From assembly GCA_016223145.1 (NCBI GenBank), contig JACRPN010000015.1, positions 52,471 to 116,470 on the forward strand: a stretch of DNA of 64,000 nucleotides. The letters are read 5' to 3'. Below, one piece after another: positions 1 to 8,315 of this stretch. The position numbers and the translations under genes are program-made. The stretch comes from Armatimonadota bacterium. Its GTDB lineage: Bacteria; Armatimonadota; Fimbriimonadia; Fimbriimonadales; Fimbriimonadaceae. The notes under the pieces are model-generated. The model worked only from the letters and a program-made list of their open reading frames with translations, did no database searches and had not been told where the DNA came from. Every line of letters starts with the position of its first letter. Positions within the stretch are counted from its first letter, which is position 1.

Positions 1-358
1 CCTGGATCCTGGTGGCTCCCGCGTCGATGCCACTTTGCAGCGGATCCACCCTTGACCTCGAAAAGGGCACATTCTGGAAGTAGGTTCCGTTGTCGCCCAT
101 CGGCTTCAGGCCGTACTCTTTGAAGCGCGCCGCGGAGAAGTTCGCAGCCTTCTGATAGCCGTCCTGGCCCGAGCCGCGCCCTTGGCACTCGGGTCCCGCG
201 AGATAGCTCAGAATCGCCTTGCCTGCGTCCATAGTGATGGCGTCAAACCCCTTCTTGAACTTATCCGGAACGGGCTGCGAGCCAGGGTACTGGGCAAGCA
301 GCGTGGCGGAGAGGCACAGGCTGAAGCCGACGACTAAGGGGGCGCGGACAAGACGCAT
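1..358 (-). CDS. Secreted M28-family zinc peptidase, N-terminal part (runs off left edge)
   Basis: Only the first 119 codons lie in the window; the rest is beyond position 1. The ATG at 356-358 opens a signal peptide (basic start, hydrophobic residues 7-22, Ala-Gln boundary). The mature part has YLAGPECQGRGSG and RFKEYGLKPMGDNGTYFQ, which match the conserved N-terminal cap region of secreted M28 aminopeptidases (usual form: LASDELEGRGTGTPG... GLKPAGDNGSYFQ). The zinc ligands would lie in the missing part, so activity cannot be judged. It presumably degrades peptides outside the cytoplasmic membrane. A second, complete M28 peptidase lies at 24479-25924. Confidence 0.75.
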   Translation of the reverse strand, partial: MRLVRAPLVVGFSLCLSATLLAQYPGSQPVPDKFKKGFDAITMDAGKAILSYLAGPECQGRGSGQDGYQKAANFSAARFKEYGLKPMGDNGTYFQNVPFSRSRVDPLQSGIDAGATRIQ

Positions 359-427
359 AGCCCTAACTACTTCGAATCTGGGCCCAAAGATTCCTTTTGG
401 CACAGGACTTTCGGACCGTTGGGCCGG

Positions 428-1204
428 CTATTTCTGCCCTAAGAGCGCCTCAACGACCGGATCGAGCGACTCGACGATCATATCGGGTTCGGGTGTGCCT
501 GGCGGGAGGTCTTCCAGCCGTGCGCCCTCACCGTTGCGGCTGGGAGGAACGTCGGACTCCCTACGGACCCAGACGGTCTTCCACCCCGCCCTGATGGCGG
601 GAAGGATGTCGTGGGCGAAGCTGTTGCCGATGAAAAGGCACTCGCGGGAGGAACATCCCGACTCGCGCTCGGCCAGACGGAAAATCTCCTCAAGGGGCTT
701 GCCGAAGCCGAGCTCACCCTCGATCAGGATGCTCTGGAACCTGGGTTCGAGGCCAAGGTCGACGACCTCCTCGCGCTGAACGTCGGCCGGGCCGTTGGTG
801 ATCATCCCGAGATAGAAGCGCCCTTCGAGCTTGTCGAGAGCGGGGAGGGCATCGTCGAAGAGTTGGAGAGCCGATCGGCGCTGGACAGCGTAGAAGTCAC
901 CGACTTCGCGCGCGAGCTTTGGATCGTCAATGCCGGCCGCGAGGTAGGTGAGCCGCATGAGCTCCGTTCTTGTGGGTTCCCCGGATTTCAAATAGGGCTC
1001 GTACCAGGGGGTCTTCTTGATCCCGTGGCAATAGCCGTCGAACTCGCGCGACCAAAGGGCGATCATGCTTTCGGCGGAATGGCCCTCGGGGGCAAAGCGC
1101 TCAAAGGTGATCCCCAGCGCCTGTTTGGCGGCCTCCCAATAGGCGCACAGTGTGTCATCAAGGTCGAAGAAGACGGCTTTGATCTCTCGCATCTTCGAGC
1201 TCAC
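428..1204 (-). CDS. HAD-superfamily hydrolase (subfamily IA, nucleotidase-like)
   Basis: Cytosolic phosphatase of 258 residues, a normal length for HAD-IA enzymes with a helical cap. Motif I is FFDLDDT with nucleophile Asp14 and general acid Asp16. Motif II is MITNGP (Thr136-Asn137). Motif III Lys is in GFGKP (Lys169), and motif IV is GNSFAHDI (about 193-200). The cap between residues 25 and 120 and the LEPRFQSILIEGELGFGKP pattern resemble pyrimidine 5'-nucleotidase YjjG and related enzymes, but the substrate cannot be read from sequence. The start codon overlaps the stop of the upstream GxxExxY gene (ATGA). An internal Met at residue 5 is an alternative start. Confidence 0.85.
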   Translation of the reverse strand: MSSKMREIKAVFFDLDDTLCAYWEAAKQALGITFERFAPEGHSAESMIALWSREFDGYCHGIKKTPWYEPYLKSGEPTRTELMRLTYLAAGIDDPKLAREVGDFYAVQRRSALQLFDDALPALDKLEGRFYLGMITNGPADVQREEVVDLGLEPRFQSILIEGELGFGKPLEEIFRLAERESGCSSRECLFIGNSFAHDILPAIRAGWKTVWVRRESDVPPSRNGEGARLEDLPPGTPEPDMIVESLDPVVEALLGQK

Positions 1205-1698
1205 CGATGTGACCTTCTTTCCTCGTTCACTTCTCTGCCCTCCCGTTCCGTGCTCTCACGCTGAGGACGCAGAGGATTCGCAGAGGACGCGGTGGGTGTC
1301 GATTGTGCTATTGGCGGCTCGGGCAGTTTGTTGACGATGCGTTTGATCCCGTCCGTGAGCTTTGGCACGTTGAAGTTGATCAAGAGCCCTACTCGCTTGT
1401 CTGCCAGCCGAAGATAGGTGAGGAGCTGGCAAAAGTGGATGTGGGCGAGAGCCTCGACCGACTTGATCTCGACAATCACCTTTCCTTCCACGATCAGATC
1501 GCACCGAAAGCCCTCTGCAAGCTTGACGTCCTCATAGACCACGGGAATCCCTCGCTGGGTCTCAACGTCAAAACCCCGCCTGTCAAGCTCAAACGCCAGC
1601 AGCGCTTCGTAGACGCTTTCATAAAGTCCGGGCCCAACGGCTGAATGAACCGTGATCGCCGCGTCGATGATCTCGCGGGTTATCTCGTTCTCGGTCAA
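1201..1698 (-). CDS. GxxExxY protein (PD-(D/E)XK-like fold)
   Basis: Small protein with the family hallmark GPGLYESVYE (GxxExxY) near the N terminus and a downstream FRCDLIVEGKVIVEIK stretch, whose D-x(n)-EIK arrangement is the PD-(D/E)XK nuclease-fold signature. The biological role of this family is not established. I chose the TTG at 1696-1698, giving MTENEITREIIDAA, because it fits the usual family start; longer in-frame starts up to 1842 only add translated repeat DNA and overlap trpS. The last 25 or so residues are also translated repeat (about 1262-1292) and are probably an extension. Inverted CGCAGAG-type repeats flank the gene on both sides. Confidence 0.75.
   Translation of the reverse strand: MTENEITREIIDAAITVHSAVGPGLYESVYEALLAFELDRRGFDVETQRGIPVVYEDVKLAEGFRCDLIVEGKVIVEIKSVEALAHIHFCQLLTYLRLADKRVGLLINFNVPKLTDGIKRIVNKLPEPPIAQSTPTASSANPLRPQRESTEREGREVNEERRSHR
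1262..1292. repeat. CGCAGAG-type short repeat, 3' side of GxxExxY gene
   Basis: Plus strand shows GGACGCAGAGG, TTCGCAGAGG and ACGCGG in succession. The same unit occurs in the opposite orientation at 1715-1748, so the GxxExxY core is bracketed by inverted copies. This copy is translated into the C-terminal tail of the GxxExxY frame. Confidence 0.6.
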
Positions 1699-1714
1699 TG
1701 GACTATCACCCTTT

Positions 1715-1748
1715 GCGTCTCTGCGTTCTCTCTGCGTTCTCTGTGTGA
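1715..1748. repeat. CTCTGCG-type short repeat, 5' side of GxxExxY gene
   Basis: Plus strand reads GCGTCTCTGCGTTCTC then TCTGCGTTCTCTGTG, which is the reverse complement of the CGCAGAG units at 1262-1292. It lies just upstream of the proposed TTG start at 1698. Confidence 0.6.
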
Positions 1749-1810
1749 AAGCCCCCTCCTTCCCAAGCTGTTCACCACGGGACTGGCCCAGGAGTTCGAG
1801 AGCGTGCACT

Positions 1811-2815
1811 TCACCTGCTCCCCATGGCCGCCCTGACTTCATCCATCGTCTTCGCCGCGAATTCGCGCGCTTCGGCGGCGCCCTTCGTCAGGATGGCCTC
1901 GATGTCGCTGTCGGTGATAGAGTTTCGGCGCTCGCGGATGGGCCGCAGGTACTCGTTGATCGCCTCGGTCAGCTCACGCTTGTTTTGCACACACCCGCGG
2001 ACCCCTTCACGATCCTCCTCCCACTGAACCTGCCAATCCTTGGAATACAGCCGCAGGTACTGGCACACCGCGCAGCCCTCGGGCACTCCCGGGTCGGTCT
2101 TTCGCATCTTCGTCGGGGTCGTGAAGGCGCTTTGGATCTTTTTGGCGGTCTCCTCCGGGGTGTCGTTCAAATAGATGCAGTTGTTGTAGGACTTGGACAT
2201 CTTCCTGAGCTGCCCGTTCTCGTCCGCGTCCAGACCGGGCACCTTGGCCCTAAGTTCATCCTTCGGGATGATGTTCACGAACTCCGGGAACACCTCGCCG
2301 TACAGGTGGTTGAACCTTCGCCCGATCTCTCGGGAGATTTCAAGATGCGGCGCCTGGTCCTTTCCGACAGGCACACCATAGGGCTTATAGAGCAGGATGT
2401 CGGCGGCCTGGAGCACGGGATAGCCCAAGAGGCCGTAGGGCTCCGTCTCGGCTTGAAGCTGCTGGCGCTTCTCCTTGAACGTCGGCACCCGCTCCAGCCA
2501 ACCCAGCGGGGTGACCATGCTGAGCAGAAGGTGAAGCTCGGCGTGCTCCTTGACGTGCGACTGGATGAAGATGGAGGAGCGATCCGGGTCGATCCCGGCG
2601 GCCACATAGTCTTTGGCGACCTCGCGGGCGTTGCCGGCGATCTCGCTCGGGTTCTCGAACATCGTCGTCAGGGAGTGCCAGTCCACCACACAGCAATAGA
2701 GCTTGTTGTCCTGCTGAAGCTCCACCCAGTTGCGAAGGGCGCCCTCATAGTTGCCCAGGTGCAGCCGCGAGTTGGTGGGCTGCATGCCGCTGAGGATCCG
2801 CCGTTTTTCGCTCAT
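1811..2815 (-). CDS. trpS: Tryptophanyl-tRNA synthetase
   Basis: Class Ic aminoacyl-tRNA synthetase that charges tRNA-Trp with tryptophan in the cytosol. At 334 residues it has normal bacterial length. It opens with RILSGMQPTNSRLHLGNY, where HLGN (19-22) is the HIGH-type motif. KMSKS is at 205-209 (RKMSKSYNN). The core GKDQAPHLEISREIGRRF is also typical. The start overlaps the stop of the M50 protease gene by four bases (ATGA), making it the last gene of the lysA-M50-trpS run. No second TrpRS is visible in the window. Confidence 0.97.
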   Translation of the reverse strand: MSEKRRILSGMQPTNSRLHLGNYEGALRNWVELQQDNKLYCCVVDWHSLTTMFENPSEIAGNAREVAKDYVAAGIDPDRSSIFIQSHVKEHAELHLLLSMVTPLGWLERVPTFKEKRQQLQAETEPYGLLGYPVLQAADILLYKPYGVPVGKDQAPHLEISREIGRRFNHLYGEVFPEFVNIIPKDELRAKVPGLDADENGQLRKMSKSYNNCIYLNDTPEETAKKIQSAFTTPTKMRKTDPGVPEGCAVCQYLRLYSKDWQVQWEEDREGVRGCVQNKRELTEAINEYLRPIRERRNSITDSDIEAILTKGAAEAREFAAKTMDEVRAAMGSR

Positions 2816-3495
2816 GGGATGCCTACAAGGAAGGAGAAGATCCGTTCCGTCATCGGGAAGAGCACCAAGCGCAAAAAGTTGAGTTCACGGTTGAACTGCC
2901 CAATCAACACCAGGCCGATAAACAGAAAGCCCCCAACCTGGCGGTTCCACATGTACCACCGGATGCGCATGGGCTCGGGCATGAAAGCCCCGACCAGCCA
3001 GTGCCCGTCCAGCGGACCAAGGGGAATCAGGTTGAACAGGCATAGGCTGACGTTGATCAGCACGCCCATCACCAGCAGCAAATAGACCACGGGCAGCCCG
3101 CCGCTTGCGGCGTGCATCGCCGCACCCTCGCGTACCCCGTCCATCTGGTTCACCAGCCGGAGCGCGATCGCGTAGACCACCGCCTGAAGCAGGTTCGACG
3201 CAGGCCCCGCAGCCACAGATGCGAAATGGTCCCACCTGGGGTTTCGCATCTTCGTAGGGTTCACCTGCACAGGTCTTCCCCACCCGATGCCAAACCCGGT
3301 GAGCGTGGTGAACACCATCATCATGGTGCCCATCGGGTCGAGGTGCGCGAGCGGGTTCAGGGTCACGCGCCCTTGCAGCCGGGGAGTGGGGTCGCCGGCG
3401 GCATCGGCCATTTTCGCATGGGCGAACTCGTGGATGCTTATCGCGAAAATCAGCACGAGGATCGTGACGAAGAAGAAAACAGGGTCTACGTTCAT
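2812..3495 (-). CDS. M50-family site-2-type membrane metalloprotease
   Basis: Polytopic membrane protein of 227 residues. The zinc motif is HEFAHAKMAD, an HExxH in the first long hydrophobic region (about residues 22-26), and the third-ligand motif is NLIPLGPLDGH (about 165-175). GRVTLNPLAHLDPMG is characteristic of the short M50 group that lacks PDZ domains. Such proteases cleave substrates inside the membrane; the substrate here is unknown. It is coupled on both sides by ATGA overlaps to lysA (upstream) and trpS (downstream). This arrangement is common in several phyla and does not by itself imply a metabolic link. Confidence 0.9.
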   Translation of the reverse strand: MNVDPVFFFVTILVLIFAISIHEFAHAKMADAAGDPTPRLQGRVTLNPLAHLDPMGTMMMVFTTLTGFGIGWGRPVQVNPTKMRNPRWDHFASVAAGPASNLLQAVVYAIALRLVNQMDGVREGAAMHAASGGLPVVYLLLVMGVLINVSLCLFNLIPLGPLDGHWLVGAFMPEPMRIRWYMWNRQVGGFLFIGLVLIGQFNRELNFLRLVLFPMTERIFSFLVGIP

Positions 3496-4832
3496 CGTTT
3501 GGCCCCAAGATCCGAGGGGATCACTTCCCTTGCGCCCATCTCCTCGAACGACTCGCGCTTTTGAACCAGCGCGAACGATCCGTCCTTCCGAACCAGCACC
3601 GTCGCGGGTCTTGGGTAGCGGTTGTAGTTGCTCGCCATCGAGGAACTGTAGGCGCCGGTGCAGAGCACCTGGAGCAGATCGCCCTCGGCAAGGTCGGCGG
3701 GCAAGGAGACGTCTGCAAAAAGCTTGTCGGTCTCACAATGCCGCCCGCTGACCGTGTAGAGCCTCTCGCCCGGATTGGCCGTCCTGGTCTCGCTCCCCCT
3801 GGCCGCACGCCGCACCGTGTAGCGCGCTCCGTACATCGTCGGGCGCGGGTTATCGGCCAGGCCGCCGTCTACGCAAACATAGGTGCGGGTCGAGCCGTCC
3901 TTCAGGGGCACGTCCTTGATGACGCCGACCTCATAGAGCGTTAGGCCTTCCTCGCCGACGAGCGCCCGGCCCGGTTCCAAGATGAGCAATGGATCGAGGC
4001 CCGAACCGGCGAGCCCCGCCTGAACTCCTGCGACGATCTCACCGACGTATTGCTCGATCGGCATGACTTCGTCGGAATCGAGATATTGGATTCCGAGTCC
4101 ACCTCCGACGTTGAGCCAGGTGGTCTCGACGCCGTGTTGGGCCTTCATTCGGGCTGCAAACTCCGCGATGAGCTCAGCGCCGCCACGCTGGGCGTCCGCA
4201 TCCAGAAGCTGCGAGCCGACGTGGCAGTGGTAGCCGATTACGTGAAGACCCAGTTCGAGGGCGCGGACCGTGGCGCGTTCTGCCGAGCCGTCGCCGATAT
4301 TGAATCCAAACTTGGTGTCGGCCTGTCCTGTCGAGATCTTTTCGTGGGTCTGGGGGTCAACACCGGGCGCCAAGCGGATGGCGATACCCGGACGGTAGCC
4401 GGAAGGCGACTTGGCGAAGACGTCCGCGATCGCTTCCAGCTCTCGAAAGTTGTCCGCGACGATCTGGCCCAGGCCCAGGGTGACGGCCAGTTCGATCTCG
4501 GCGCGCGACTTGTTGTTGCCGTGCAGATAGACCCTTCTGGGGTCGGCCCCCGCCGCTAGCGCCGCCCTGACCTCGCCTTCCGATGCACCGTCGAGCCGAC
4601 ATCCCTGGTTTGCAGCGATGGCCAGCAGCGCATAGGTCGAATTCGCCTTGGTTGCAAAGGACACTTCGCCGTTGGGCCACAGCTTCTTCAGCGAAGACTG
4701 AAATCGTTCGATGCGCTTTTCGAACCCAGACTCAGAAAGCACGTAGAGGGGTGTTCCGAACTCAGAGGCCAATTGTCTGGCTTGTTCCTCGGTCACTCGA
4801 AAGCGTGTGTCTTGAGTCGGCGCGGCCGTCAT
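3492..4832 (-). CDS. lysA: Diaminopimelate decarboxylase
   Basis: PLP-dependent decarboxylase converting meso-diaminopimelate to L-lysine, the last step of lysine synthesis. It has 446 residues, the usual length. PLP lysine is Lys62 in VSFATKANST. Other family motifs are GYHCHVGSQLLD, LNVGGGLGIQY, ILEPGRALVG, YVCVDGGLADNPRP and SGRHCETDKL (the Cys contributed to the partner active site), followed by TGAYSSSMASNYN. It is the first gene of a three-gene overlapping unit. A CATAAT hexamer lies 10 nt before the ATG (4843-4848), a possible promoter with a very short leader. Confidence 0.96.
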   Translation of the reverse strand: MTAAPTQDTRFRVTEEQARQLASEFGTPLYVLSESGFEKRIERFQSSLKKLWPNGEVSFATKANSTYALLAIAANQGCRLDGASEGEVRAALAAGADPRRVYLHGNNKSRAEIELAVTLGLGQIVADNFRELEAIADVFAKSPSGYRPGIAIRLAPGVDPQTHEKISTGQADTKFGFNIGDGSAERATVRALELGLHVIGYHCHVGSQLLDADAQRGGAELIAEFAARMKAQHGVETTWLNVGGGLGIQYLDSDEVMPIEQYVGEIVAGVQAGLAGSGLDPLLILEPGRALVGEEGLTLYEVGVIKDVPLKDGSTRTYVCVDGGLADNPRPTMYGARYTVRRAARGSETRTANPGERLYTVSGRHCETDKLFADVSLPADLAEGDLLQVLCTGAYSSSMASNYNRYPRPATVLVRKDGSFALVQKRESFEEMGAREVIPSDLGAKR

Positions 4833-4914
4833 GCGAACCCAGATTATGGCATGGCAGCTCTCGCCCCAGTCCGGGAAGGACTAACGGATTGTCGTAGGCG
4901 GAGTTCCACCCTAC

Positions 4915-5868
4915 TTGAAGGACTTCTGGAGCTTGGACACCAATTCCAGAGTACGAACGTCCTTACCGGCAGGCTTCGCGCCCTCTGGCGATCCAGGACC
5001 CAGCATGAGACTCCGCAGCACGTTCCTTCACCTTCAGCGCCAGCTAGAAGAAGTTCCCGACCACGGCTTTGTTCACGCTACCGACGACGCCCCTGCCGAA
5101 GCAGCCCACCGATTGTTGCTGGGTGTGATCGAGGCGATCCCCGATGCGGTGCTGCTCGTGGACCCCTTTGACCAAATCATCTTGGCGAACAAGCAGGTTG
5201 AAGAACTGTTCGGTTACAGCCGCAGTGACCTGGTGGGACGGCCGATCGCCGACCTGATCCCCGAACGCTTGCGCTTTGTCCATGAAAGGCACGTTAGGCG
5301 CTATCAGGAAGACCCATACACTCGGCCAATGGGGCAGGGTGGCGATCTGTGGGCACTGAGAAAAGACGCCAGCGAGGTGGCGGTCAGGATCACGCTCAGC
5401 CCGATCCACGCTCCTGATGGCTTGTTTGTTTTGGCACTGATCCGAGATGTCACCGAGGAAAGGCAAATCGCGATGGAAAGGCGGAAGTCCGAGGAGCGGT
5501 ACAGGGGTCTCGTGGAGGCCCTCGATGACATCGTTTATGTCGTGCATCTCACCGAGGATGCCATGCGGGGCAAGGTGGACTTCGTGAGCCAGAAGGTCAC
5601 CGAGATTCTCGGATATGAAGGGCAGGAGTTCATCGACGACCCGTCCCTGTGGATGACGAGGCTCCACCCAGATGACCTACCATCGGTGACGGAGCAGACC
5701 GATCGCATGGTCAGCACGAAGGCACCCTGCGAGCGCCGGTTTCGAATACAAACCAAGTCTGGCGATCGTTTCTACTGGATTAGGGACCGAGTAGCTCCAA
5801 TCTTGGACGAGCGTGGCGAAATGGCCTCGTTTCAGGGCGTGGCGACAATCCTGCCAGATCCAGCATAG
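4915..5868 (+). CDS. Protein with two PAS domains and no output domain
   Basis: Cytosolic sensor-type protein of 317 residues. The first PAS domain runs from about residue 66 (VIEAIPDAVLLVDPFDQII) to about 180 (ALIRDVTEERQ). A short helical linker (MERRKSEERYRGLVEALDD) leads into a second PAS of PAS_3/PAC character ending IRDRVAPILDERGEM. No histidine kinase, GGDEF, EAL or DNA-binding domain follows; the frame stops right after the second PAS. Signal and partner are unknown. The start is uncertain: ATG at 4915, or the internal ATG at 5005 (MRLRSTFLH), which removes a non-conserved leader. Confidence 0.75.
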   Translation: MKDFWSLDTNSRVRTSLPAGFAPSGDPGPSMRLRSTFLHLQRQLEEVPDHGFVHATDDAPAEAAHRLLLGVIEAIPDAVLLVDPFDQIILANKQVEELFGYSRSDLVGRPIADLIPERLRFVHERHVRRYQEDPYTRPMGQGGDLWALRKDASEVAVRITLSPIHAPDGLFVLALIRDVTEERQIAMERRKSEERYRGLVEALDDIVYVVHLTEDAMRGKVDFVSQKVTEILGYEGQEFIDDPSLWMTRLHPDDLPSVTEQTDRMVSTKAPCERRFRIQTKSGDRFYWIRDRVAPILDERGEMASFQGVATILPDPA

Positions 5869-5918
5869 GTCCCGACCATCGCTCGGTCCATTGCAAGACG
5901 CTCCATAATGCCAATGCG

Positions 5919-6407
5919 ATGGACGTCATCCGATACCGGCCGGCTGAAGCGGTGAAATGGCTGAGCCACGGAGCAGGACACCTGCGCAAGGAGGCGGCGC
6001 GACAATCCGGCAGCATCCTGCGCAGAGAGGGAACGCGAACCATCCAGAAAGACCTGATGGATGCCGCCGAAGTCCTGCTGGGTGTGGGAAAGAGCGCGAT
6101 CGCTGAGATCATGCATGTGGGCGCGGCAGGCGTCGAGTACATCCTTCACAAAGACCGTTTTGAGGTTCACAAGGGAAACTCGATGAAAGTCTATCGCTAC
6201 AAGGACGTGATGGCGATGAAGATGCGCGGCGACCGTCTTTCGGTCCAGATGAAGGCTGCGACGGCGACCATTGCCCCCCCGGCGCACATTGTCTCGGCGA
6301 GGGTCCGGGTGCCGATCGGCTGGTCGCGCAACGGGATCGAAGTGCCCTACGAGATGTTGCTCGACGAACTCTCAGCACGCTGCGGGATTGAGATTGAGAG
6401 CCCGTGA
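5919..6407 (+). CDS. Conserved-looking cytosolic protein of unknown function
   Basis: 162 residues, no signal peptide or membrane segment, not recognised. The middle is helical (DLMDAAEVLLGVGKSAIAEI). It is followed by a strand-rich part, VEYILHKDRFEVHKG and VYRYKDVMAMKMRGDR, that looks like a small PH-like or beta-barrel module. Codon use matches neighbouring genes, which supports coding. It follows the double-PAS gene by 50 bp in the same direction and could share its transcript. No function is proposed. Confidence 0.55.
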   Translation: MDVIRYRPAEAVKWLSHGAGHLRKEAARQSGSILRREGTRTIQKDLMDAAEVLLGVGKSAIAEIMHVGAAGVEYILHKDRFEVHKGNSMKVYRYKDVMAMKMRGDRLSVQMKAATATIAPPAHIVSARVRVPIGWSRNGIEVPYEMLLDELSARCGIEIESP

Positions 6408-6588
6408 GGGACTGAGGAACAAGGGACAAAGGGGATCACGTTGGGCAGACTCTCAGTCTGCATTCGCAAAAGCCGCTCCACCAATTGGTGAGGGAACGCA
6501 GGGACAAAGAGAAGAGGCCATGAGGAGGTGAGACACTCTCGGTCCAAACCTGGCATCAAATCCTTCACCCGCTCACCGACTCACACAC
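6408..6588. repeat. Intergenic spacer of short-period repeats
   Basis: Holds an AGGGACAAAGGGG-type run (6415-6436), a small hairpin GCAGACTCTCAGTCTGC (6445-6461), then a degenerate run of CTCACC-type units (6560-6610) that enters the 3' end of rdgB. The first two elements recur together at 18050-18109. No gene seen. Confidence 0.6.
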
Positions 6589-7407
6589 TCACCCTCTCAC
6601 CCTCTCACCCACTCTCCGACTCATCTTCTCTTCCAGCCAGTCACCAAACAACGCGAGCACCTTTCCCCTGTGGCTGATCGAATGTTTCTGGTCCGCAGAG
6701 AGGTCGGCCATGCAGCAGCCGCGATCTGGGAGGTAGAAGATCGGGTCGTAGCCGAAGCCACCCGAGCCCGAGGGGGCATAGGCGATGCGGCCGTCGCAGG
6801 TGGATTCGAAGATGAGAGGGGGAGAGGGTGAGTCGGTGAGTGGGTGACTAGCCCCTTCCTCCTGGAGCGAAGCGAGAGGAGGAAGGGGTTGGGGATGGAG
6901 GTCTGCGAGCGGAGCGACCTGCGACCTGCGACCTGCGACCTGTCCCTCCGTCCCTTCGTCCCCTTGTCCCCCGGTCCCTTCCGGTCCCAAATTCGTCAAT
7001 CGACAATCGTCAATCGTCAATCGCCCCGCCACCGCCACACAGCACCGGAACCGCGCCGTCCGCTTCTCCTCCGGCACATCCTTCATCAACTTAAGGATGC
7101 GCGCCATCTTCTCGGGGAACAGAAGGTCTTCCCCGCCGAAGCGCTTCGACATGTGCCCCGGCGCGCCATCGAGGGCGTCGATCTCCAGGCCCGCGTCGTC
7201 CGCGATGCAGAGCTCCCCGGTGAACGCCGCTGCTGAAAGCGCCTTGATCGCCGCGTTCTCGGCATACGTCTCGCCGGTTTCCTCGGGCTCCGGCGCACCG
7301 GGATAGTCAGCGAGGGTCTTGATCTCAAGCTTGGGAAACCGCCGGGAGAGGATGGCCACCATCTCCCCGGCCTTCTTGCGGTTGTGCGTGGCGATGACTA
7401 TTCTCAT
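6589..7407 (-). CDS. rdgB: XTP/dITP diphosphatase (RdgB/HAM1) with in-frame repeat insertion
   Basis: Cytosolic enzyme that removes non-canonical purine triphosphates (dITP, XTP) from the nucleotide pool. Family motifs are clear: IVIATHNRKKAGEM at the start, ETGETYAENAAIKA, CIADDAGLEIDALDGAPG, then GGFGYDPIFYLP and HSISHRGKVLALF at the end. At 272 residues it is about 70 longer than usual. The excess is residues 129-196 (6820-7023), lying between FRCCVAVAG and ESTCDGRIAY, which normally join by a short turn. That stretch is translated repeat DNA. The C terminus (SRRVGERVRG) is also read from spacer repeat. The active-site motifs remain intact. rph lies nearby, a frequent pairing. Confidence 0.92.
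   Translation of the reverse strand: MRIVIATHNRKKAGEMVAILSRRFPKLEIKTLADYPGAPEPEETGETYAENAAIKALSAAAFTGELCIADDAGLEIDALDGAPGHMSKRFGGEDLLFPEKMARILKLMKDVPEEKRTARFRCCVAVAGRLTIDDCRLTNLGPEGTGGQGDEGTEGQVAGRRSQVAPLADLHPQPLPPLASLQEEGASHPLTDSPSPPLIFESTCDGRIAYAPSGSGGFGYDPIFYLPDRGCCMADLSADQKHSISHRGKVLALFGDWLEEKMSRRVGERVRG
6820..7023. repeat. Composite repeat insertion inside rdgB
   Basis: 204 bp, a multiple of three, inside the rdgB frame. From low to high coordinate it holds GGTGAGTCGG-type units, a hairpin (CCCCTTCCTCCT at about 6852 pairing with AGGAGGAAGGGG), three or more GACCTGC units (about 6917-6943), CCCTTCGTCCC-type units (6945-6985) and GTCAATC-type units (6995-7022). Each type also occurs in spacers elsewhere in the window. 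There is no stop in the rdgB frame. Confidence 0.8.
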
Positions 7408-7484
7408 GCTCTGGACCGAGTGTCATTATGGTTGAGGGTTGAACTCCGTGCGGCAAGTCGCGTCAAACTCATCGAGGGTTCGTC

Positions 7485-8315
7485 ATGATTTCCCTGGTGT
7501 TCGTTGCCGTAGTCGGCCAGTCCCTTTCGGGACCTCCTCGCGATCCCATGACCTATCTTTCCGACTACCGGCCGCCCGTCCTTGCTCTGAAGGACTTAAG
7601 AGCCGTCGGCTTGCGCGCTTTCGTGGGGCGCCGCGCGGTTCGCGGGTACTGGGCCATAGAGTCTGTATGGGTCATTCACCACCCACTTTCGGTCGTGGCT
7701 CATTCGCTTGCGAAGGAGATGGCCCCACCTTTTCAATTCGATCAGCTTTCCGATGAACGAATCATGAACCGAGGAACAATCGTGTTCGGAAGGAGTCTTG
7801 CGGATCGTCGGGTAGAGGCTAGGGCACGCTCAGGCCGCGAGATACAAGTTTCGGCCGGTCCAAACAAGGGCTGGCATATCCTAAGCAAGTCTGAATACAC
7901 CACAGTCCTGGTCATCGAATCTCCTCGGCTCGTGGGCTCTATGCCCGCCAAGTGGCCAGCGAAGGCGATGAATGCGGACTCCCTTCCAAAGAGTTGGAAG
8001 GGCCTTCCGCTGAAGGAGCTTCCCGCCTTGCCGACGGCATGGGTCCGAACCAGTGAATTGAGCCCAGTCGGCGGAACTCAGTATTGGATGAAATGGGTCG
8101 TCCACGAGGACCCTTCGACTCTCTTTCCTCGCCTTTGCTCAGCACTCGAAGCGACCGGTAACTGGGCTCTCCCGGAAAGAAGGTCCTTTCCATTCATCAG
8201 CTGCCGGCCCAAGAGACGTGGCGTAGGACCATTGTGGATCAAGCTCGACTTCACCCGCGAACTGGATTCAGAAGTGCCCAAAGCGGGCTGGAGCATCATC
8301 CACTCAACAGGCTGA
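7485..8315 (+). CDS. Hypothetical, possibly exported protein
   Basis: 276 residues, not recognised. The start MISLVFVAVVGQSL is hydrophobic and could be a short signal peptide. The rest is soluble in character, Trp-rich toward the C terminus (WVRTSELSPVGGTQYWMKW), with no family motif I can name. It is flanked by minus-strand rdgB and rph. Coding is supported by the length of the frame; antisense frames are shorter. The start at 7485 is preceded by only a weak ribosome-binding match. Confidence 0.45.
   Translation: MISLVFVAVVGQSLSGPPRDPMTYLSDYRPPVLALKDLRAVGLRAFVGRRAVRGYWAIESVWVIHHPLSVVAHSLAKEMAPPFQFDQLSDERIMNRGTIVFGRSLADRRVEARARSGREIQVSAGPNKGWHILSKSEYTTVLVIESPRLVGSMPAKWPAKAMNADSLPKSWKGLPLKELPALPTAWVRTSELSPVGGTQYWMKWVVHEDPSTLFPRLCSALEATGNWALPERRSFPFISCRPKRRGVGPLWIKLDFTRELDSEVPKAGWSIIHSTG

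Noticed and set aside
1652..3085. Plus-strand open frame opposite trpS and the M50 gene
   Set aside because: Antisense reading; crosses the ATGA junction of two real genes.
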